64,000 bases of DNA. Source: Campylobacterota bacterium (lineage in GTDB: Bacteria > Campylobacterota > Campylobacteria > Campylobacterales > Sulfurimonadaceae). Each line of letters opens with the position of its first letter. Positions within the stretch are counted from its first letter, which is position 1. Positions 1 to 9,794 of this stretch are shown here, piece by piece. Position numbers and translations under genes: made by a program. Where the stretch lies: contig JBFMGG010000003.1 of NCBI GenBank assembly GCA_040752835.1, forward strand, positions 162,490 through 226,489, in the 5' to 3' direction. The notes below the pieces were generated by a model. The model saw only the letters and a list, made by a program, of their open reading frames with translations, made no database searches and was not told where the DNA came from.

Positions 1-1
1 C

Positions 2-1027
2 CTGGAGTTTTCCGCCAACCGCTCGACGCTGACCTACGGGGGGTTCATGCCCTGGCTTCAAAGCGTGATCGCCAATCGCGACGAACTGATCGGCGACTGC
101 GGCGAAGCGTGCATGGACGAGGCGGTAGCGCTGATGCTGCGCAACGGTATCACGGCCTTCGGAGCGGTCAGTTCGTACGGTTTCGATCTGGATGCGTGTG
201 TGCGCGCCCCGCAAAAGGTCGTCTACTTCAACGAACTGATCGGTTCGGACCCCGCAATGGCGGATGCCCTTTATGCGAATTTTCAGGAACGTCTTTTCGC
301 TTCGCAATCGACGGCAAGAAGAGGTTTTTTCCCCTCCGTGGCGATCCATTCTCCCTATTCCGTTCACCCCGTCCTGATCCGCAAAGCGCTCGATTATGCC
401 AGAGCCCACCGCCTGCGGGTCACGGCCCATTTCATGGAAAGCCCCGCCGAACGCGAATGGCTCGATCAAAATGACGGCGATTTCAAGCCTTTTTTCGAAA
501 ACTTCCTCCGCCAGAGCCGCGCGGCCAACACTCCCGAGGCGTTCTTGGAATGTTTTGAGGGCTGCCCCACCCTCTTTACCCATGCGGTTCAGGCCAACGA
601 TGCCGAGCTCTCCCGGATCGCCGCGGGCAGGCACACCCTGATCCACTGCCCGGTCTCCAACCGCCTTCTGGGCAACGGGGCGCTCGATCTGGAGCGGCTG
701 GAGCGGCTGGGGATACGGTGGGTGTGCGGAACCGACGGGTTGAGTTCGAACTACACCCTCGATCTGTTCGAAGAGATGAAAACGGCACTCTTCATGCACC
801 CGCAGCGCGACCTGCTCGATCTGGCCTACCGTCTGTGGGACGCGTCGACACGGAACGCCGCCGATGCGCTGGGGCTCAAATGTGGTACAATCTCCGAAGG
901 TTACGATGCCGATCTGCTCGTCGCGCGGATCGACTACCCGGTGAACGATCAGCTCCCGCTGCATCTGCTGCTGCGCCGCCCGACGATCGAATCGGTCTAC
1001 ATCGAAGGAAATAAAGTCAAAGGATAA
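2..1027 (+). CDS. aminofutalosine deaminase-like amidohydrolase (5' truncated by window)
   Basis: Metal-dependent amidohydrolase whose reading frame is open from base 2, so its true start lies left of the window; an internal ATG at 47 is not the start, because the preceding codons (LEFSANRSTLTYGGF) match the family. Visible metal-site motifs are THA (His in TLFTHAVQ), the HCPVSN loop and the GTDG aspartate. The closest family I recognise deaminates 6-amino-6-deoxyfutalosine in the futalosine route to menaquinone (often called MqnF or MqnX) in Campylobacterota; this paralogous group also contains adenosine-type deaminases, so substrate is inferred. sppA follows after 5 bp, suggesting one transcript. 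Confidence 0.78.
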   Translation: MEFSANRSTLTYGGFMPWLQSVIANRDELIGDCGEACMDEAVALMLRNGITAFGAVSSYGFDLDACVRAPQKVVYFNELIGSDPAMADALYANFQERLFASQSTARRGFFPSVAIHSPYSVHPVLIRKALDYARAHRLRVTAHFMESPAEREWLDQNDGDFKPFFENFLRQSRAANTPEAFLECFEGCPTLFTHAVQANDAELSRIAAGRHTLIHCPVSNRLLGNGALDLERLERLGIRWVCGTDGLSSNYTLDLFEEMKTALFMHPQRDLLDLAYRLWDASTRNAADALGLKCGTISEGYDADLLVARIDYPVNDQLPLHLLLRRPTIESVYIEGNKVKG

Positions 1028-1032
1028 CGCGA

Positions 1033-1902
1033 ATGGAACGGATCAAAACCGTCATCGAAAAAATCGGCGCACTGATCGTCTTTATCCAGAACCATTTCAA
1101 GGCGACCCTGCTGGTCCTCTTCGTCGTATGGCTTCTGATCCCCTCGGACGAGGAGACAATCGCCGCGCACAACCTCGAAAAAATCGTCCTCACCGGCCCC
1201 ATCCTCGAAGCGGCTCCCATCCTTGAACAGCTCGAAGAGGTGCAGGAAAACCCCGACGTGCGTGGAGTACTGTTTTGCATCGATTCTCCCGGCGGCGCGG
1301 TTGCCCCTTCGGTCGAAATCGCCTACGCGATCAAACGCCTGCGCTCAGCCAAACCCGTCGTCGTCTACGCCTCGGGGATGATGGCCAGCGGAGGGTATTA
1401 CGCGGGGATCTGGGGAAATGAGATCATCGCCAATCCCGGCAGTATGATCGGCTCGATCGGGGTGATCATCGAAGGGGCCGACATCTCGGGGCTGATGGAA
1501 AAAGTGGGAGTCAAAACCCAGGTGGTCCACGCGGGAAGCTACAAGCAGGTCGGAACGTTCGACCGGGCGTGGAAACCCCACGAAAAAGCCGAACTCGACA
1601 AAGTCATCACCGGGACGTACGATATGTTCGTGCGCGACGTCGCCCGCGCACGCCGCCTTGACCCGCACCAAAGCGGAACTTACGCCGACGCCCACATTTT
1701 CACCGCGGCACAGGCGCAGAAAGTGGGGCTCGTCGATAAGCTGGGCGTGGAGTACGACGCCAAGAAACGGCTCGCCGAACTGGCCAAAGTAAGCGATCCC
1801 GTCTGGAACCGCGAAGACCCGATGGAGAAATTTTTCAAACGGTTTGCCGTCGAGGGTGCCGCGACGGCGTACACGTGGTTTCCCGCTCTTACCCTGAAAT
1901 AG
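1033..1902 (+). CDS. sppA: signal peptide peptidase SppA (short form)
   Basis: Membrane-anchored serine peptidase of 289 aa that degrades cleaved signal peptides. One N-terminal membrane segment lies at about residues 22-37. The SppA Ser/Lys dyad is visible: Ser119 in the MASGGYY motif and Lys171 in GSYKQVGT. The length fits the single-domain 36K type rather than the double-length E. coli enzyme. The ATG follows an AAGGA ribosome site at the end of the upstream amidohydrolase gene. The 3' end overlaps the convergent xseA by 14 bp, so the two transcripts collide tail to tail. Confidence 0.93.
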   Translation: MERIKTVIEKIGALIVFIQNHFKATLLVLFVVWLLIPSDEETIAAHNLEKIVLTGPILEAAPILEQLEEVQENPDVRGVLFCIDSPGGAVAPSVEIAYAIKRLRSAKPVVVYASGMMASGGYYAGIWGNEIIANPGSMIGSIGVIIEGADISGLMEKVGVKTQVVHAGSYKQVGTFDRAWKPHEKAELDKVITGTYDMFVRDVARARRLDPHQSGTYADAHIFTAAQAQKVGLVDKLGVEYDAKKRLAELAKVSDPVWNREDPMEKFFKRFAVEGAATAYTWFPALTLK

Positions 1903-3148
1903 GGCGCGATTCGATCACCTCGGCGCGGACAACGCGCCGGTCGTTCATCGCCTCGAAACGCTCACCGATGCCCAGGGCGTCGAGATCGACCACTTTTCCT
2001 TCCCGTGTGATCTGGGCAAAACCGCTTTTGTTTTTGTGTTTGGGATGCTGAGCCTCGTAGGCGTTTGTCATCTGAACGATCATACTCTGCTTTTCCCGCA
2101 GGCGCTGAAGGATTTCGCGCTCGAACCGTTCTTTGAGCGTCGGCAGTTCCTGAACCCCCGATCGCAGTTTTTGCGCGATCTGCATCCCGAAACGTTTTGT
2201 CAGTTCGGCGACGGCCTCTTTTTGGAGCGCCAGACGGTGCTCGATCCCGTGGCGTTTAAATGCCTCTTGCATCATGTGCAGTTGCTCACGTTTGCGTTCG
2301 AGCCGCTGGGAGATCAGATGGAAAGCGCCGTAGCGCATTTCGTCGATCGTCTGAAAGAGTTCGTTTCGATCGGGCAGCAGCATCTGCATCGCCGCGCTTG
2401 GGGTCGGCGCGCGCAGGTCCGCGACATAGTCGCTGATGACCCAGTCGATCTCGTGTCCGACCGCGGAAACGACGGGAGTCTGCATCGCGTAGATCGCGTC
2501 GGCGACAATCTCTTCGTTAAACGGCCACAAATCTTCGATACTCCCGCCTCCGCGCGCGGCAACGACGGCATCGGCTCCCAGCGTATCGGCGTACCGCAGC
2601 GCTCCGGCAATCTGGGCCGCGGCACGCTCCCCCTGTACCAGAACGTCCAGGACGATAAGCCGTACCAGCGGCCAGCGATGGACGCTCACCCGCTGCATGT
2701 CCTGAAGCGCGGCTCCGGTTGCGGAGGTGACCAAAACAATCGTCCGGGGAAATTTGGGAAAACTTTTTTTCCGTTCGGTGTCGAAATACCCCTTGGCCTC
2801 GAGACGCTGTTTGAGCTGCTCGAACGCGACCGAGAGCGCACCCTGCCCGTAAGGTTCCGCACCGAAGCAGTTGATCTGGTATTCTCCCCGGGGCTTGTAA
2901 AGCGACAGGGCACCGTGGATCACGACCCGCGCCCCCTCTTCGAGGCGGAATTTGAGCCGAGAGGCGTTGCCCCGGAACATCACGCATTTGATGGAGGATT
3001 CGGCGTCTTTGAGGGTGAAATAGATGTGTCCGCTGCCGTGGTGGGTGATGCGGGAGAGTTCCCCTTCCACGCTAACGTATTCGAACGAGGTTTCGAGCAG
3101 CGTTTTGATCTGTTCGTTGAGCGAAGAGACGCTGAGGGCGGGGGTCAT
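1889..3148 (-). CDS. xseA: exodeoxyribonuclease VII large subunit
   Basis: Catalytic large subunit of the single-strand-specific exonuclease VII, 419 aa. An N-terminal OB-fold covers about residues 1-100 (SVSSLNEQIKTLLE, then VSVEGELS). The core shows the family motifs ATGAALQDM, ARGGGSIEDLWPFN and GHEIDWVISDYVADLRAPTPSAA (quoted in part), followed by a long coiled-coil region. The start ATG overlaps the ubiE stop as ATGA, indicating translational coupling. The small subunit xseB is not in this window. Last gene of the long minus-strand housekeeping run. Confidence 0.96.
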   Translation of the reverse strand: MTPALSVSSLNEQIKTLLETSFEYVSVEGELSRITHHGSGHIYFTLKDAESSIKCVMFRGNASRLKFRLEEGARVVIHGALSLYKPRGEYQINCFGAEPYGQGALSVAFEQLKQRLEAKGYFDTERKKSFPKFPRTIVLVTSATGAALQDMQRVSVHRWPLVRLIVLDVLVQGERAAAQIAGALRYADTLGADAVVAARGGGSIEDLWPFNEEIVADAIYAMQTPVVSAVGHEIDWVISDYVADLRAPTPSAAMQMLLPDRNELFQTIDEMRYGAFHLISQRLERKREQLHMMQEAFKRHGIEHRLALQKEAVAELTKRFGMQIAQKLRSGVQELPTLKERFEREILQRLREKQSMIVQMTNAYEAQHPKHKNKSGFAQITREGKVVDLDALGIGERFEAMNDRRVVRAEVIESRPISG

Positions 3149-3855
3149 TTTTTGCGGGCGATCAGCAGTGTGGAGATGTCCATCGAGAAGCTTTTGGCGT
3201 AGAGCATCTCGAACCCCGCCGCTTCCAGTTCCTGCGTCATTTTGCCGACGGTGAGAAACCCTTCGATCGAGTCGGGAAGGTAGCGGTACGCTTCGTAGTT
3301 CTTCGAGATCAGCCCGCCGACTCGCGGGAGGACGTTGTTCATGTACCAGTCACGGATTTTTCCCAGTACCGAAGGGTTCTCGTTTTTCATGAATTCCAGA
3401 ATCACGACGAGCCCCCCCGGCTTGAGGACGCGGTTGAATTCATCCAGTGCTTTTTCACGCTCGACGACGTTTCGGATGCCGTAAGAGATACTGATGATGT
3501 CGGCCGAAGTGTCGTTTCGCGGAATGGCGGTCGCCGGGGCGATCGTAAACGCCAGATCGGGAAACTTTTCCCGTCCGACACCGACCATCCCCTCGCTCGG
3601 ATCGACGCCGACGATTTCACCGACACCGACGCCCGCTTTTTGGGCGCGGCGTTGCCAGTATCCCATCATGTCCCCCGTGCCGCAGGCGACGTCGACGATC
3701 GCGTCGAGACGCTTGGAGGGGCAATACCCGTATGCCAGATCGCATGCCTTGCGCCGCCAGAATGTATCGACTCCCATGCTGAGGACGCGGTTCGCGGTAT
3801 CGTACGTGGGCGCGATGTCATTGAACATCGAGACAATTTTTTCTTGCTTGGTCAT
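3145..3855 (-). CDS. ubiE: demethylmenaquinone/ubiquinone C-methyltransferase UbiE (MenG)
   Basis: Class I SAM-dependent methyltransferase, 236 aa, performing the final C-methylation of demethylmenaquinone. The SAM motif I VDVACGTGD is near residue 58, and the UbiE signatures YGIRNVVE and LKPGGLVVILEF are present. A GTG three codons upstream would extend the frame, but the ATG at 3855 overlaps the ribD stop as TGATG, which is the better coupled start. In a menaquinone-only campylobacterotal host it should act in menaquinone synthesis, consistent with the amidohydrolase at the left end. Confidence 0.94.
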   Translation of the reverse strand: MTKQEKIVSMFNDIAPTYDTANRVLSMGVDTFWRRKACDLAYGYCPSKRLDAIVDVACGTGDMMGYWQRRAQKAGVGVGEIVGVDPSEGMVGVGREKFPDLAFTIAPATAIPRNDTSADIISISYGIRNVVEREKALDEFNRVLKPGGLVVILEFMKNENPSVLGKIRDWYMNNVLPRVGGLISKNYEAYRYLPDSIEGFLTVGKMTQELEAAGFEMLYAKSFSMDISTLLIARKK

Positions 3856-4880
3856 CACTCAGGCTTCTTTCGTATGGTTTTCATCCAAAGGCGTATATCG
3901 TCAGGGATTGTAGCGTGCAGTACCTCAAACTCCTCTGTAACGCTTCGCATTCCGACCGATCCGCCCCCCGATCTTGGGGCAATGTAACTCAGATACCAGT
4001 CACAATGCGGTGCACACGCGGCCATCATACCCGCGCCCCCCTCGATCATCACGAGGCGGTAGTCGCGGATCCTCTCCAGCGTAGACTCGATGTAAACCTT
4101 CCGGCCACTGACGCTAAACAGGGGGATCGAGGGGTCAAAATCGCCCCCGCGCGAGTAGATCAGTACATCCGGGGCGCGGCCGCCGACCATCCGGGCATCG
4201 AGGGTCGGTCGGTCACAGCGTACCGTGTTGCCGCCGATGACCAGCAGATCGCATTTGTCTCGAAGATCGTGTACGTGGGTACGTGAACCATAGGAGCTGA
4301 TGATGCCGCCGTCTACGGTACCGTCGAGTCTCTGGGCCCATTTGAAAAATGCAAACGTCCCGTTCTGCCACCGCGAAAACGGTTCCAGCAACGCTTTGCC
4401 TTCCTCTTCCATCACCCCCGCAGTGCATGCGATTCCCGAATCCGTCAGTATCCGGGCTCCCCCCGCGGCTGCGGGGTTGGGATCCTTGCAGGCGATGTCG
4501 ACGCGTTTGATCCCCAGGTCGCGGATCAGCATCGCGCACGAAGGGGTTTTACCGCTGTGGGAACACGGCTCGAGCGTCACGGCCATGGAAACGTCGTGAA
4601 AAATACCGTTGTGGTGCGTCCGGAGGTAATCGTGGAGGAGATGCGCGTCGTCGCACTCCGCGATGTCCGTATCGCCGCTGAGGCGGGTATACGCATCGCG
4701 CAGGGCGTAGACTTCCGCATGGGGGCCGCCCGCTTTTTTGTGGGCACCGACCGAGAGGATCTCGCCCGAGGGGCCGATACAGACGGCACCGACGGCGGGG
4801 TTGGGAAAAGTGAGCAACTGATATTCCCACGCCGCATCGAGCGCGAGTCGCATCGGGTGGGCGGGGAGTGAGCGTTCCAT
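3855..4880 (-). CDS. ribD: bifunctional riboflavin deaminase/reductase RibD
   Basis: Catalyses steps two and three of riboflavin synthesis: deamination of the pyrimidine intermediate, then reduction of its ribose. The N-terminal deaminase domain carries the zinc site (HAEV plus PCSHSGKTPSC); the C-terminal reductase-like domain begins about residue 175 (FFKWAQRLDG). The C-terminal domain is shorter and more divergent than in E. coli RibD, with GGNTVRCDRPTLDAR still visible. The likely start is ATG 4880, overlapping the rimP stop as TAATG; a GTG at 4886 is an alternative. Confidence 0.9.
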   Translation of the reverse strand: MERSLPAHPMRLALDAAWEYQLLTFPNPAVGAVCIGPSGEILSVGAHKKAGGPHAEVYALRDAYTRLSGDTDIAECDDAHLLHDYLRTHHNGIFHDVSMAVTLEPCSHSGKTPSCAMLIRDLGIKRVDIACKDPNPAAAGGARILTDSGIACTAGVMEEEGKALLEPFSRWQNGTFAFFKWAQRLDGTVDGGIISSYGSRTHVHDLRDKCDLLVIGGNTVRCDRPTLDARMVGGRAPDVLIYSRGGDFDPSIPLFSVSGRKVYIESTLERIRDYRLVMIEGGAGMMAACAPHCDWYLSYIAPRSGGGSVGMRSVTEEFEVLHATIPDDIRLWMKTIRKKPE

Positions 4881-5308
4881 TACCACTCGAAGTAGGTTTT
4901 GGCCTTGCTGATGGAGCGGAAAGGGATCTTTTTCTCCCCTTCAGCGGTCTGAAGAAGAATCTCTTCGCCTTCGACGGCGGAGAGTTCCCCTTCGTACTTC
5001 TCTTTTTCCATGGTCGAGAGGACTACTTTTTCGCCGATCGAACGTTTGAAGTGTTCCAGCGTCTTGAGTTTACGCTCAATCCCCGGAGAACTCACTTCAA
5101 GGCGGTACTCTCCGCCGACCGGAGGCGTGACGTCGAGCAGGGGCGAAATCAGGTGGGTCGCTTCGACGCACTGATCGAGGTTGACCCCGCCGGGCGCCGT
5201 GACGCTGACGCGGAAAATCGTGTGTCCGTTTTCATTCAGGATCGCCGTATCGTACAGGGAAAGCCCGATCGATTCGACCATTTTTTGGATATCGGTTTCG
5301 AGACTCAT
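4880..5308 (-). CDS. rimP: ribosome maturation factor RimP
   Basis: Assembly factor for the 30S subunit, 142 aa. The family signature YRLEVSSPGIERKL lies near residues 67-80, followed by the C-terminal SH3-like barrel. The ATG overlaps the rbfA stop (ATGA). It sits in the conserved translation block infB-rbfA-rimP, here followed by ribD. Confidence 0.94.
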   Translation of the reverse strand: MSLETDIQKMVESIGLSLYDTAILNENGHTIFRVSVTAPGGVNLDQCVEATHLISPLLDVTPPVGGEYRLEVSSPGIERKLKTLEHFKRSIGEKVVLSTMEKEKYEGELSAVEGEEILLQTAEGEKKIPFRSISKAKTYFEW

Positions 5309-5664
5309 TCTTTCTTCTCCTTGGCGATCTGGGCGAACAGCGCTTCGATTTTTTTGCTTCTTTCGAGCGTATCGTCAAAGACGAACGCCAGCTTCGGCGA
5401 ACGGAACCACCCCTGCTCGCGCATGCAGTACTCTTCGATCAGGGGGCGTGCTTTTTCGAGGAGCTTGAGGAAAACACGCTGCTCTTCGGGAGAAAAAACG
5501 CTCGGGTCAAGATAGACCTTGGCGTCACTTCGCCCTTTGGAACACTGAACGTCGACGACGTCGACTTCGCGCAGCCGCTCGTCGGAGAGTTGCGAAATCG
5601 CCTCGGGAATCAGCTCTTTGAGAACCGATTCGGTCCGTTTGAGTTTGATTTCTGCGGGTGTCAC
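5305..5664 (-). CDS. rbfA: 30S ribosome-binding factor RbfA
   Basis: Cold-associated 30S maturation factor, 119 aa, with the KH-like RbfA fold. Family features include an N-terminal helix with [15 protein letters not shown] and the VYLD strand after the variable region. It starts with GTG at 5664, whose last bases overlap the infB TGA as GTGA, so it is probably translated by coupling to infB. Confidence 0.9.
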   Translation of the reverse strand: MTPAEIKLKRTESVLKELIPEAISQLSDERLREVDVVDVQCSKGRSDAKVYLDPSVFSPEEQRVFLKLLEKARPLIEEYCMREQGWFRSPKLAFVFDDTLERSKKIEALFAQIAKEKKE

Positions 5665-8186
5665 AGCGTTACTTTCGTCTCAATTTTCGTGAAAGTTTCG
5701 ATAACGTCGCCAACGCGGACGTCGGTGTATCCGTCAAGTACGACACCGCAGTCGAATCCTTTGGCGACCTCTTTGACGTCGTCTTTGAAACGTTTGAGCG
5801 ACGTCAGGTCGCCTTCGTGGATCACGACGCCTTCGCGGATTACGCGGACCATTCCGCCGCGTACGAGTTTACCGTCCACAACGACACAACCCGCGACGGT
5901 GCCCCCTTTGGGCAGCGGGAACGTATCACGCACTTCGGCCTGACCGGTATTCTCTTCGCGGAATTTCGGAGCCATCATGCCCGTCAGCATCGCCGTAATG
6001 TCGTCGATCAGCTGATAAATGATCGAATAGGTCTTGATGTTGACGCCCATCTGTTTGGCCATCGCGTTCACGTTTCCGGTCGGTCGTACATTGAATCCGA
6101 TCAGGACGCAGTTTTCACTGTTGTTGACCAGCGCGACGTCGTTTTCGGTGATACCGCCCACGCCGCTGGAAATGACGTCGACTTTGACCTCTTCGTTACG
6201 CAGTTCGGCGAGCGAGTTCTTGATCGCTTCGAGTGAGCCGTGAACGTCGGTTTTGAGGACCACCTTAAGCGCTTTGAGGCGCCCTTCGGCGATCAGCGAG
6301 GTGAGTTCGTCCAGCGTCGTTTTCGTACTGTGCGAGAGTTCGCGGTGACGGTCGTATTCGTAGCGTTTCTGAGCGTATTCGCGCGCTTCTTTGTCGCTTG
6401 GCATCGCCAGCATGATCTCGCCTGAAGGGGGAACTTCGTTGAGACCGACGACAACGGCCGTTTCGCTCGGTCCGATTTTTTTGAGCTGCGCCTTGCGGTC
6501 GTTGATCAGGGCCCGTACCCGTCCGAATGCACTTCCGCAGACGATGTTGTCTCCGACGCTGAGGGTACCGTTTTGGACGATGACCGTCGCGACCGGACCG
6601 CGTCCTTTTTCGAGGGTACTTTCGACGACGACCGCTTTGGCCATCGCTTTGGGGTTGGCGCGCAGTTCCATCACTTCGGCCTGCAGCAAAATCGCTTCGA
6701 GCAGCTCGTCGATCCCCGTCATCGCTTTGGCCGATACGCCGACAAATTCAACGTCTCCGCCCCACTCGACGGGATTCAGTCCCAGTTCGGCCATCTGTGC
6801 TTTGACCATGTCGGGGTTGGCGCCGGGTTTGTCCATTTTGTTGACCGCTACGATCACCGGAACGTTTGCCTCTTTGGCGTGTTTGACCGATTCGCGCGTC
6901 TGCGGTTTCACCCCGTCATCCGCCGCAACGACGATGACGATGATGTCGGTCAGCTGCGCCCCGCGTGAACGCATCGCGCTGAACGCTTCGTGCCCCGGGG
7001 TATCGAGGAACGTGATAAGCTTGCCGTGCTGCTCGACCGAGTAAGCCCCGATGTGCTGCGTAATCCCTCCCGCTTCGCCGGCGGCGACGCGGGCGTTGCG
7101 GATCGCGTCGAGGAGTGAGGTTTTACCGTGGTCGACATGCCCCATGATGGTAATGACCGGCGGGCGTTCTTCCATTCCCGCTTCGTCTTCGGCCGCGATC
7201 TCTTCGTACGCCTCTTCGAGGTTGAAAGCGTCCTTGGGATCGATCGTCGTCACTTCGACGCCGAATTCGCTGGCAAGGATCTCGATCTCGTCTTTTCCGA
7301 GGAAGTCGTTTTTCGTGACCATCATTCCGAGGTTGAAAAGAATTTTGATCACTTCGGCCAGAGGCTGCCGGATCTTTTCGGCGAACTCGTATACACGGAT
7401 GTCTTCGGGGATTTCGACGTGCGTGACCGCTTCTTCTTCTTTGCTCTCTTTGGTGTATTTTTTACGGGCTTCCCGCGCTACCTGGCGGGGTCTGTTTTTG
7501 TTCGCACCCTGTTTTTTGCCCGAATTGCGCCCGATCGGTTTTTTCTCTTTGGGTTTTTGCGGCTCTTCTTCGGGTTCGACTTTCGCGTTCAGGTCGCTGA
7601 AATCGAGCAATACGACCTGCTCGTCCTCGTAGTCCATCGACACGTCGGAGATATCGCCGCCGAAGATGTCGAGCTTGACACCCTGCTCTTTTTTCTGCAC
7701 GGGGGCCGCGCTTTGGGCTTTTTTGGCACGTTTGGCCTCAAGCTCGCGCTGGGCTTCGGGGCTCAGCTTGCCGTACTGCGAAACGGCGGCCGCGCGCTCT
7801 TCACGCTGGATGGCCTGGATCTCTTCTTCACTGGGACGCTTTTTCTTGACGATTTTGAGGCCCGAACGTTTCTGAGGCTCGGCTTCTTCCGCCGGAGCCG
7901 ATTCGGCGGCCGTTTCTTCAACCGTCTTGGGTGCCGGGGTCTCTTCTGCTACCGCAGCCGCCGGCGCTTCTTCGGCCGGAGTCGGTTTCGCCGGGGATTT
8001 GGATGCGGCGCTCTCCGCAGACGCCCCGCTCATGATATAGTTCATGATCTGCTCGGCCTCTTCGATCGAAACCGAACTCGAAGCGGTTTTGACGTTCAAC
8101 CCCATTGCGGCGGCTTTGTCCACGACCTCCTTGGAATTGATACCAAGTTCCTTGGCGATTTCATGAACTCTGACTTTATCCATCAT
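5661..8186 (-). CDS. infB: translation initiation factor IF-2
   Basis: GTPase that places initiator tRNA on the 30S subunit, 841 aa. In order: IF2_N helical domain (about 1-50), a long Ala/Pro/Glu-rich linker with a KKRP-type basic patch, then the G domain near residue 350 with GHVDHGKTS (G1), DTPGHEAF (G3) and NKMDKP (G4), then beta-barrel and C-terminal domains. ATG codons at 8186 and 8183 are both possible; the start overlaps the ylxR stop by about 10 bp. Confidence 0.97.
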   Translation of the reverse strand: MMDKVRVHEIAKELGINSKEVVDKAAAMGLNVKTASSSVSIEEAEQIMNYIMSGASAESAASKSPAKPTPAEEAPAAAVAEETPAPKTVEETAAESAPAEEAEPQKRSGLKIVKKKRPSEEEIQAIQREERAAAVSQYGKLSPEAQRELEAKRAKKAQSAAPVQKKEQGVKLDIFGGDISDVSMDYEDEQVVLLDFSDLNAKVEPEEEPQKPKEKKPIGRNSGKKQGANKNRPRQVAREARKKYTKESKEEEAVTHVEIPEDIRVYEFAEKIRQPLAEVIKILFNLGMMVTKNDFLGKDEIEILASEFGVEVTTIDPKDAFNLEEAYEEIAAEDEAGMEERPPVITIMGHVDHGKTSLLDAIRNARVAAGEAGGITQHIGAYSVEQHGKLITFLDTPGHEAFSAMRSRGAQLTDIIVIVVAADDGVKPQTRESVKHAKEANVPVIVAVNKMDKPGANPDMVKAQMAELGLNPVEWGGDVEFVGVSAKAMTGIDELLEAILLQAEVMELRANPKAMAKAVVVESTLEKGRGPVATVIVQNGTLSVGDNIVCGSAFGRVRALINDRKAQLKKIGPSETAVVVGLNEVPPSGEIMLAMPSDKEAREYAQKRYEYDRHRELSHSTKTTLDELTSLIAEGRLKALKVVLKTDVHGSLEAIKNSLAELRNEEVKVDVISSGVGGITENDVALVNNSENCVLIGFNVRPTGNVNAMAKQMGVNIKTYSIIYQLIDDITAMLTGMMAPKFREENTGQAEVRDTFPLPKGGTVAGCVVVDGKLVRGGMVRVIREGVVIHEGDLTSLKRFKDDVKEVAKGFDCGVVLDGYTDVRVGDVIETFTKIETKVTL

Positions 8187-8430
8187 TAACGATGATCTCC
8201 TTTAACCGATTCATTAGCATCTCCGTTCCGCCGTGTTTGCACTGGCGGGCCAGCTGGCCCGGAGTTTTTTTATGGTGGGTGCACGAAGGGCAGAGGTAAA
8301 AACTTCTCCCTTCACCGCCGTAGGGTTCGAGCGAACCTTCCCGGCATTGTAGACGCAAGAGAGCCGACTGCGCGAAACGTTCGCGGCACACTACGCACAT
8401 ACGTACGGGCTGATGTAACTTTTGCGCCAT
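8176..8430 (-). CDS. YlxR (DUF448) family RNA-binding protein
   Basis: Small basic protein of 84 aa with the YlxR signature ([10 protein letters not shown] near the N terminus, two CxxC pairs). YlxR homologues accompany infB in many bacteria; in Bacillus the protein (RnpM) has been linked to RNase P control. The frame extends three codons to a TTG, but ATG 8430 matches the family start (QPVRMCVVC shortly after). It sits between thrB and infB. Confidence 0.85.
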   Translation of the reverse strand: MAQKLHQPVRMCVVCRERFAQSALLRLQCREGSLEPYGGEGRSFYLCPSCTHHKKTPGQLARQCKHGGTEMLMNRLKEIIVNDG

Positions 8431-8450
8431 TATAGCCAATACTTTCTTTA

Positions 8451-9332
8451 TTAACGCTCGACGATCAGTCCGTCGTTGTCAAAGCTGAGAATTTTCACCT
8501 CAAAATCGGTAAATTCGGCTTTGAATTTCTGGGCCAGGGATTCTGCGTCCTGATCGTAGACCATATTGAAAAAGGTCGAACCGCTCCCCGAAAGGGTCGA
8601 CATCAGCGCCCCGTTGTCGTACGCCATCTTCTGTACCGCGAACAGCTCGGGGAGCATCTTCATCCGTACTTTCTGATGAAACCGGTCCTGGGTCGCAAGA
8701 CGGAGCATTTCCCAGTCCTCGTTGAAAAACGCCCCCACCGTCACGGCCGTATGGGAGAGGTTGAAAACGGCGTTTTCCTTGCTGTACGAACGGGGCAGCG
8801 TGGTACGGGACTTGGCCGTCGAGATCGGTTTGTTGGGGATGACGACGACCGCTTTGAGATAGTCGGGGAGATGTTTTTGCTGCGAAAAGACTTTCTGTTT
8901 TTCGACCATCGCCGCATTGAAGCCCCCCATCACGGCGGGAGTGATGTTGTCGGGATGGCTTTCGTACACAAGGGCGTGGTTGAGGATGCGGCGTTTGGAG
9001 ACTTTCACTCCGGCCGCCTCGTGGGCGCAGCTGATCGCGCTGACGATCACGGCCGAAGAGCTACCCAGCCCGCGCGACATCGGAATCTGGTTGTAAAACG
9101 TGAATTTGAAATTCTGCCGTTTCTGGGTAAGACGGCGGTAGTGTTCGTTAAAAATGCTCACGAACAGATTGTTCCCTTTGAGACGGGGGTTGTTCTCCCC
9201 TTCCCCTTTGATCGAAACGGCGAAAAAGCGGGAAGGGACGAGTTCGACCTGGTTACGCAGATCGACGGCAAGTCCCAGCGAATCGAATCCGGGTCCAAGG
9301 TTGGCACTGGTGGCAGGTACGCTGACGAACAA
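8451..9332 (-). CDS. thrB: homoserine kinase
   Basis: GHMP-family kinase, 293 aa, phosphorylating homoserine for threonine synthesis. It opens with [20 protein letters not shown] and carries the ATP loop [12 protein letters not shown] near residue 90; the C-terminal GHMP motif [11 protein letters not shown] is also present. The only start consistent with family length is a TTG at 9332, preceded by AAGGAA at good spacing. The gene begins 10 bp after the tsaB-like gene ends. Confidence 0.94.
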   Translation of the reverse strand: MFVSVPATSANLGPGFDSLGLAVDLRNQVELVPSRFFAVSIKGEGENNPRLKGNNLFVSIFNEHYRRLTQKRQNFKFTFYNQIPMSRGLGSSSAVIVSAISCAHEAAGVKVSKRRILNHALVYESHPDNITPAVMGGFNAAMVEKQKVFSQQKHLPDYLKAVVVIPNKPISTAKSRTTLPRSYSKENAVFNLSHTAVTVGAFFNEDWEMLRLATQDRFHQKVRMKMLPELFAVQKMAYDNGALMSTLSGSGSTFFNMVYDQDAESLAQKFKAEFTDFEVKILSFDNDGLIVER

Positions 9333-9341
9333 ATACTTTCC

Positions 9342-9794
9342 TTATCCTACGGCATCAATCCCGTAATAGGGGAGATTGTCCGTGTCAAAATTTTTTGCGT
9401 CGATCCGCTTCGGTAGGGAAAAAACTCCGCAATCGGGAGATTCGAGCGGTTCTAGCGTAATCGTTGAGCTATTTTTAACAAAATAGAGCTTTCCAACTGC
9501 TTTGATGGGGCGGTTTTCGTTGAAAAAAAACGCATCCGTCGCCAAAAGGGGGATATTTTTGACGATGCTGAGGGTTTTGAGGAACAGATAGCTCACCTTG
9601 ATCCCCATGAAACTCCCCGGTCCTTTGGCGTAGATGAGGGTGCGAAAACGGTAGCGTTCCAGCAGCGGCTCGAAAATCTCGGCCAACACCTCCGAACTCA
9701 TCCCCTCGCTGCGGATCTCCTCGACCAGGACACCGTTTTCATAGATGCCGACGAGAACGGGCGAAGAGAGCGCGACGATCAGCGCATCATGCAT
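9342..9794 (-). CDS. tsaB: TsaB-like t6A biosynthesis protein (short form)
   Basis: Protein of 150 aa with the signature YAKGPGSFMGIKVSYLF, the equivalent of the TsaB GPGSFTGLR loop. TsaB scaffolds TsaD/TsaE in making threonylcarbamoyladenosine at position 37 of ANN-decoding tRNAs. The C-terminal half of longer TsaB proteins is largely missing; I recall short forms as usual in Campylobacterota. The frame continues upstream through lpxC, but ATG 9794 gives the expected N terminus and overlaps lpxC by 8 bp. Confidence 0.78.
   Translation of the reverse strand: MHDALIVALSSPVLVGIYENGVLVEEIRSEGMSSEVLAEIFEPLLERYRFRTLIYAKGPGSFMGIKVSYLFLKTLSIVKNIPLLATDAFFFNENRPIKAVGKLYFVKNSSTITLEPLESPDCGVFSLPKRIDAKNFDTDNLPYYGIDAVG

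Noticed and set aside
2036..3202. 388-codon plus-strand frame opposite xseA
   Set aside because: Mirror of xseA codon use with no family features.
7128..8189. 353-codon plus-strand frame opposite infB
   Set aside because: Phe/Gly/Arg-rich low-complexity product that mirrors the Glu/Ala/Lys-rich IF-2 linker.
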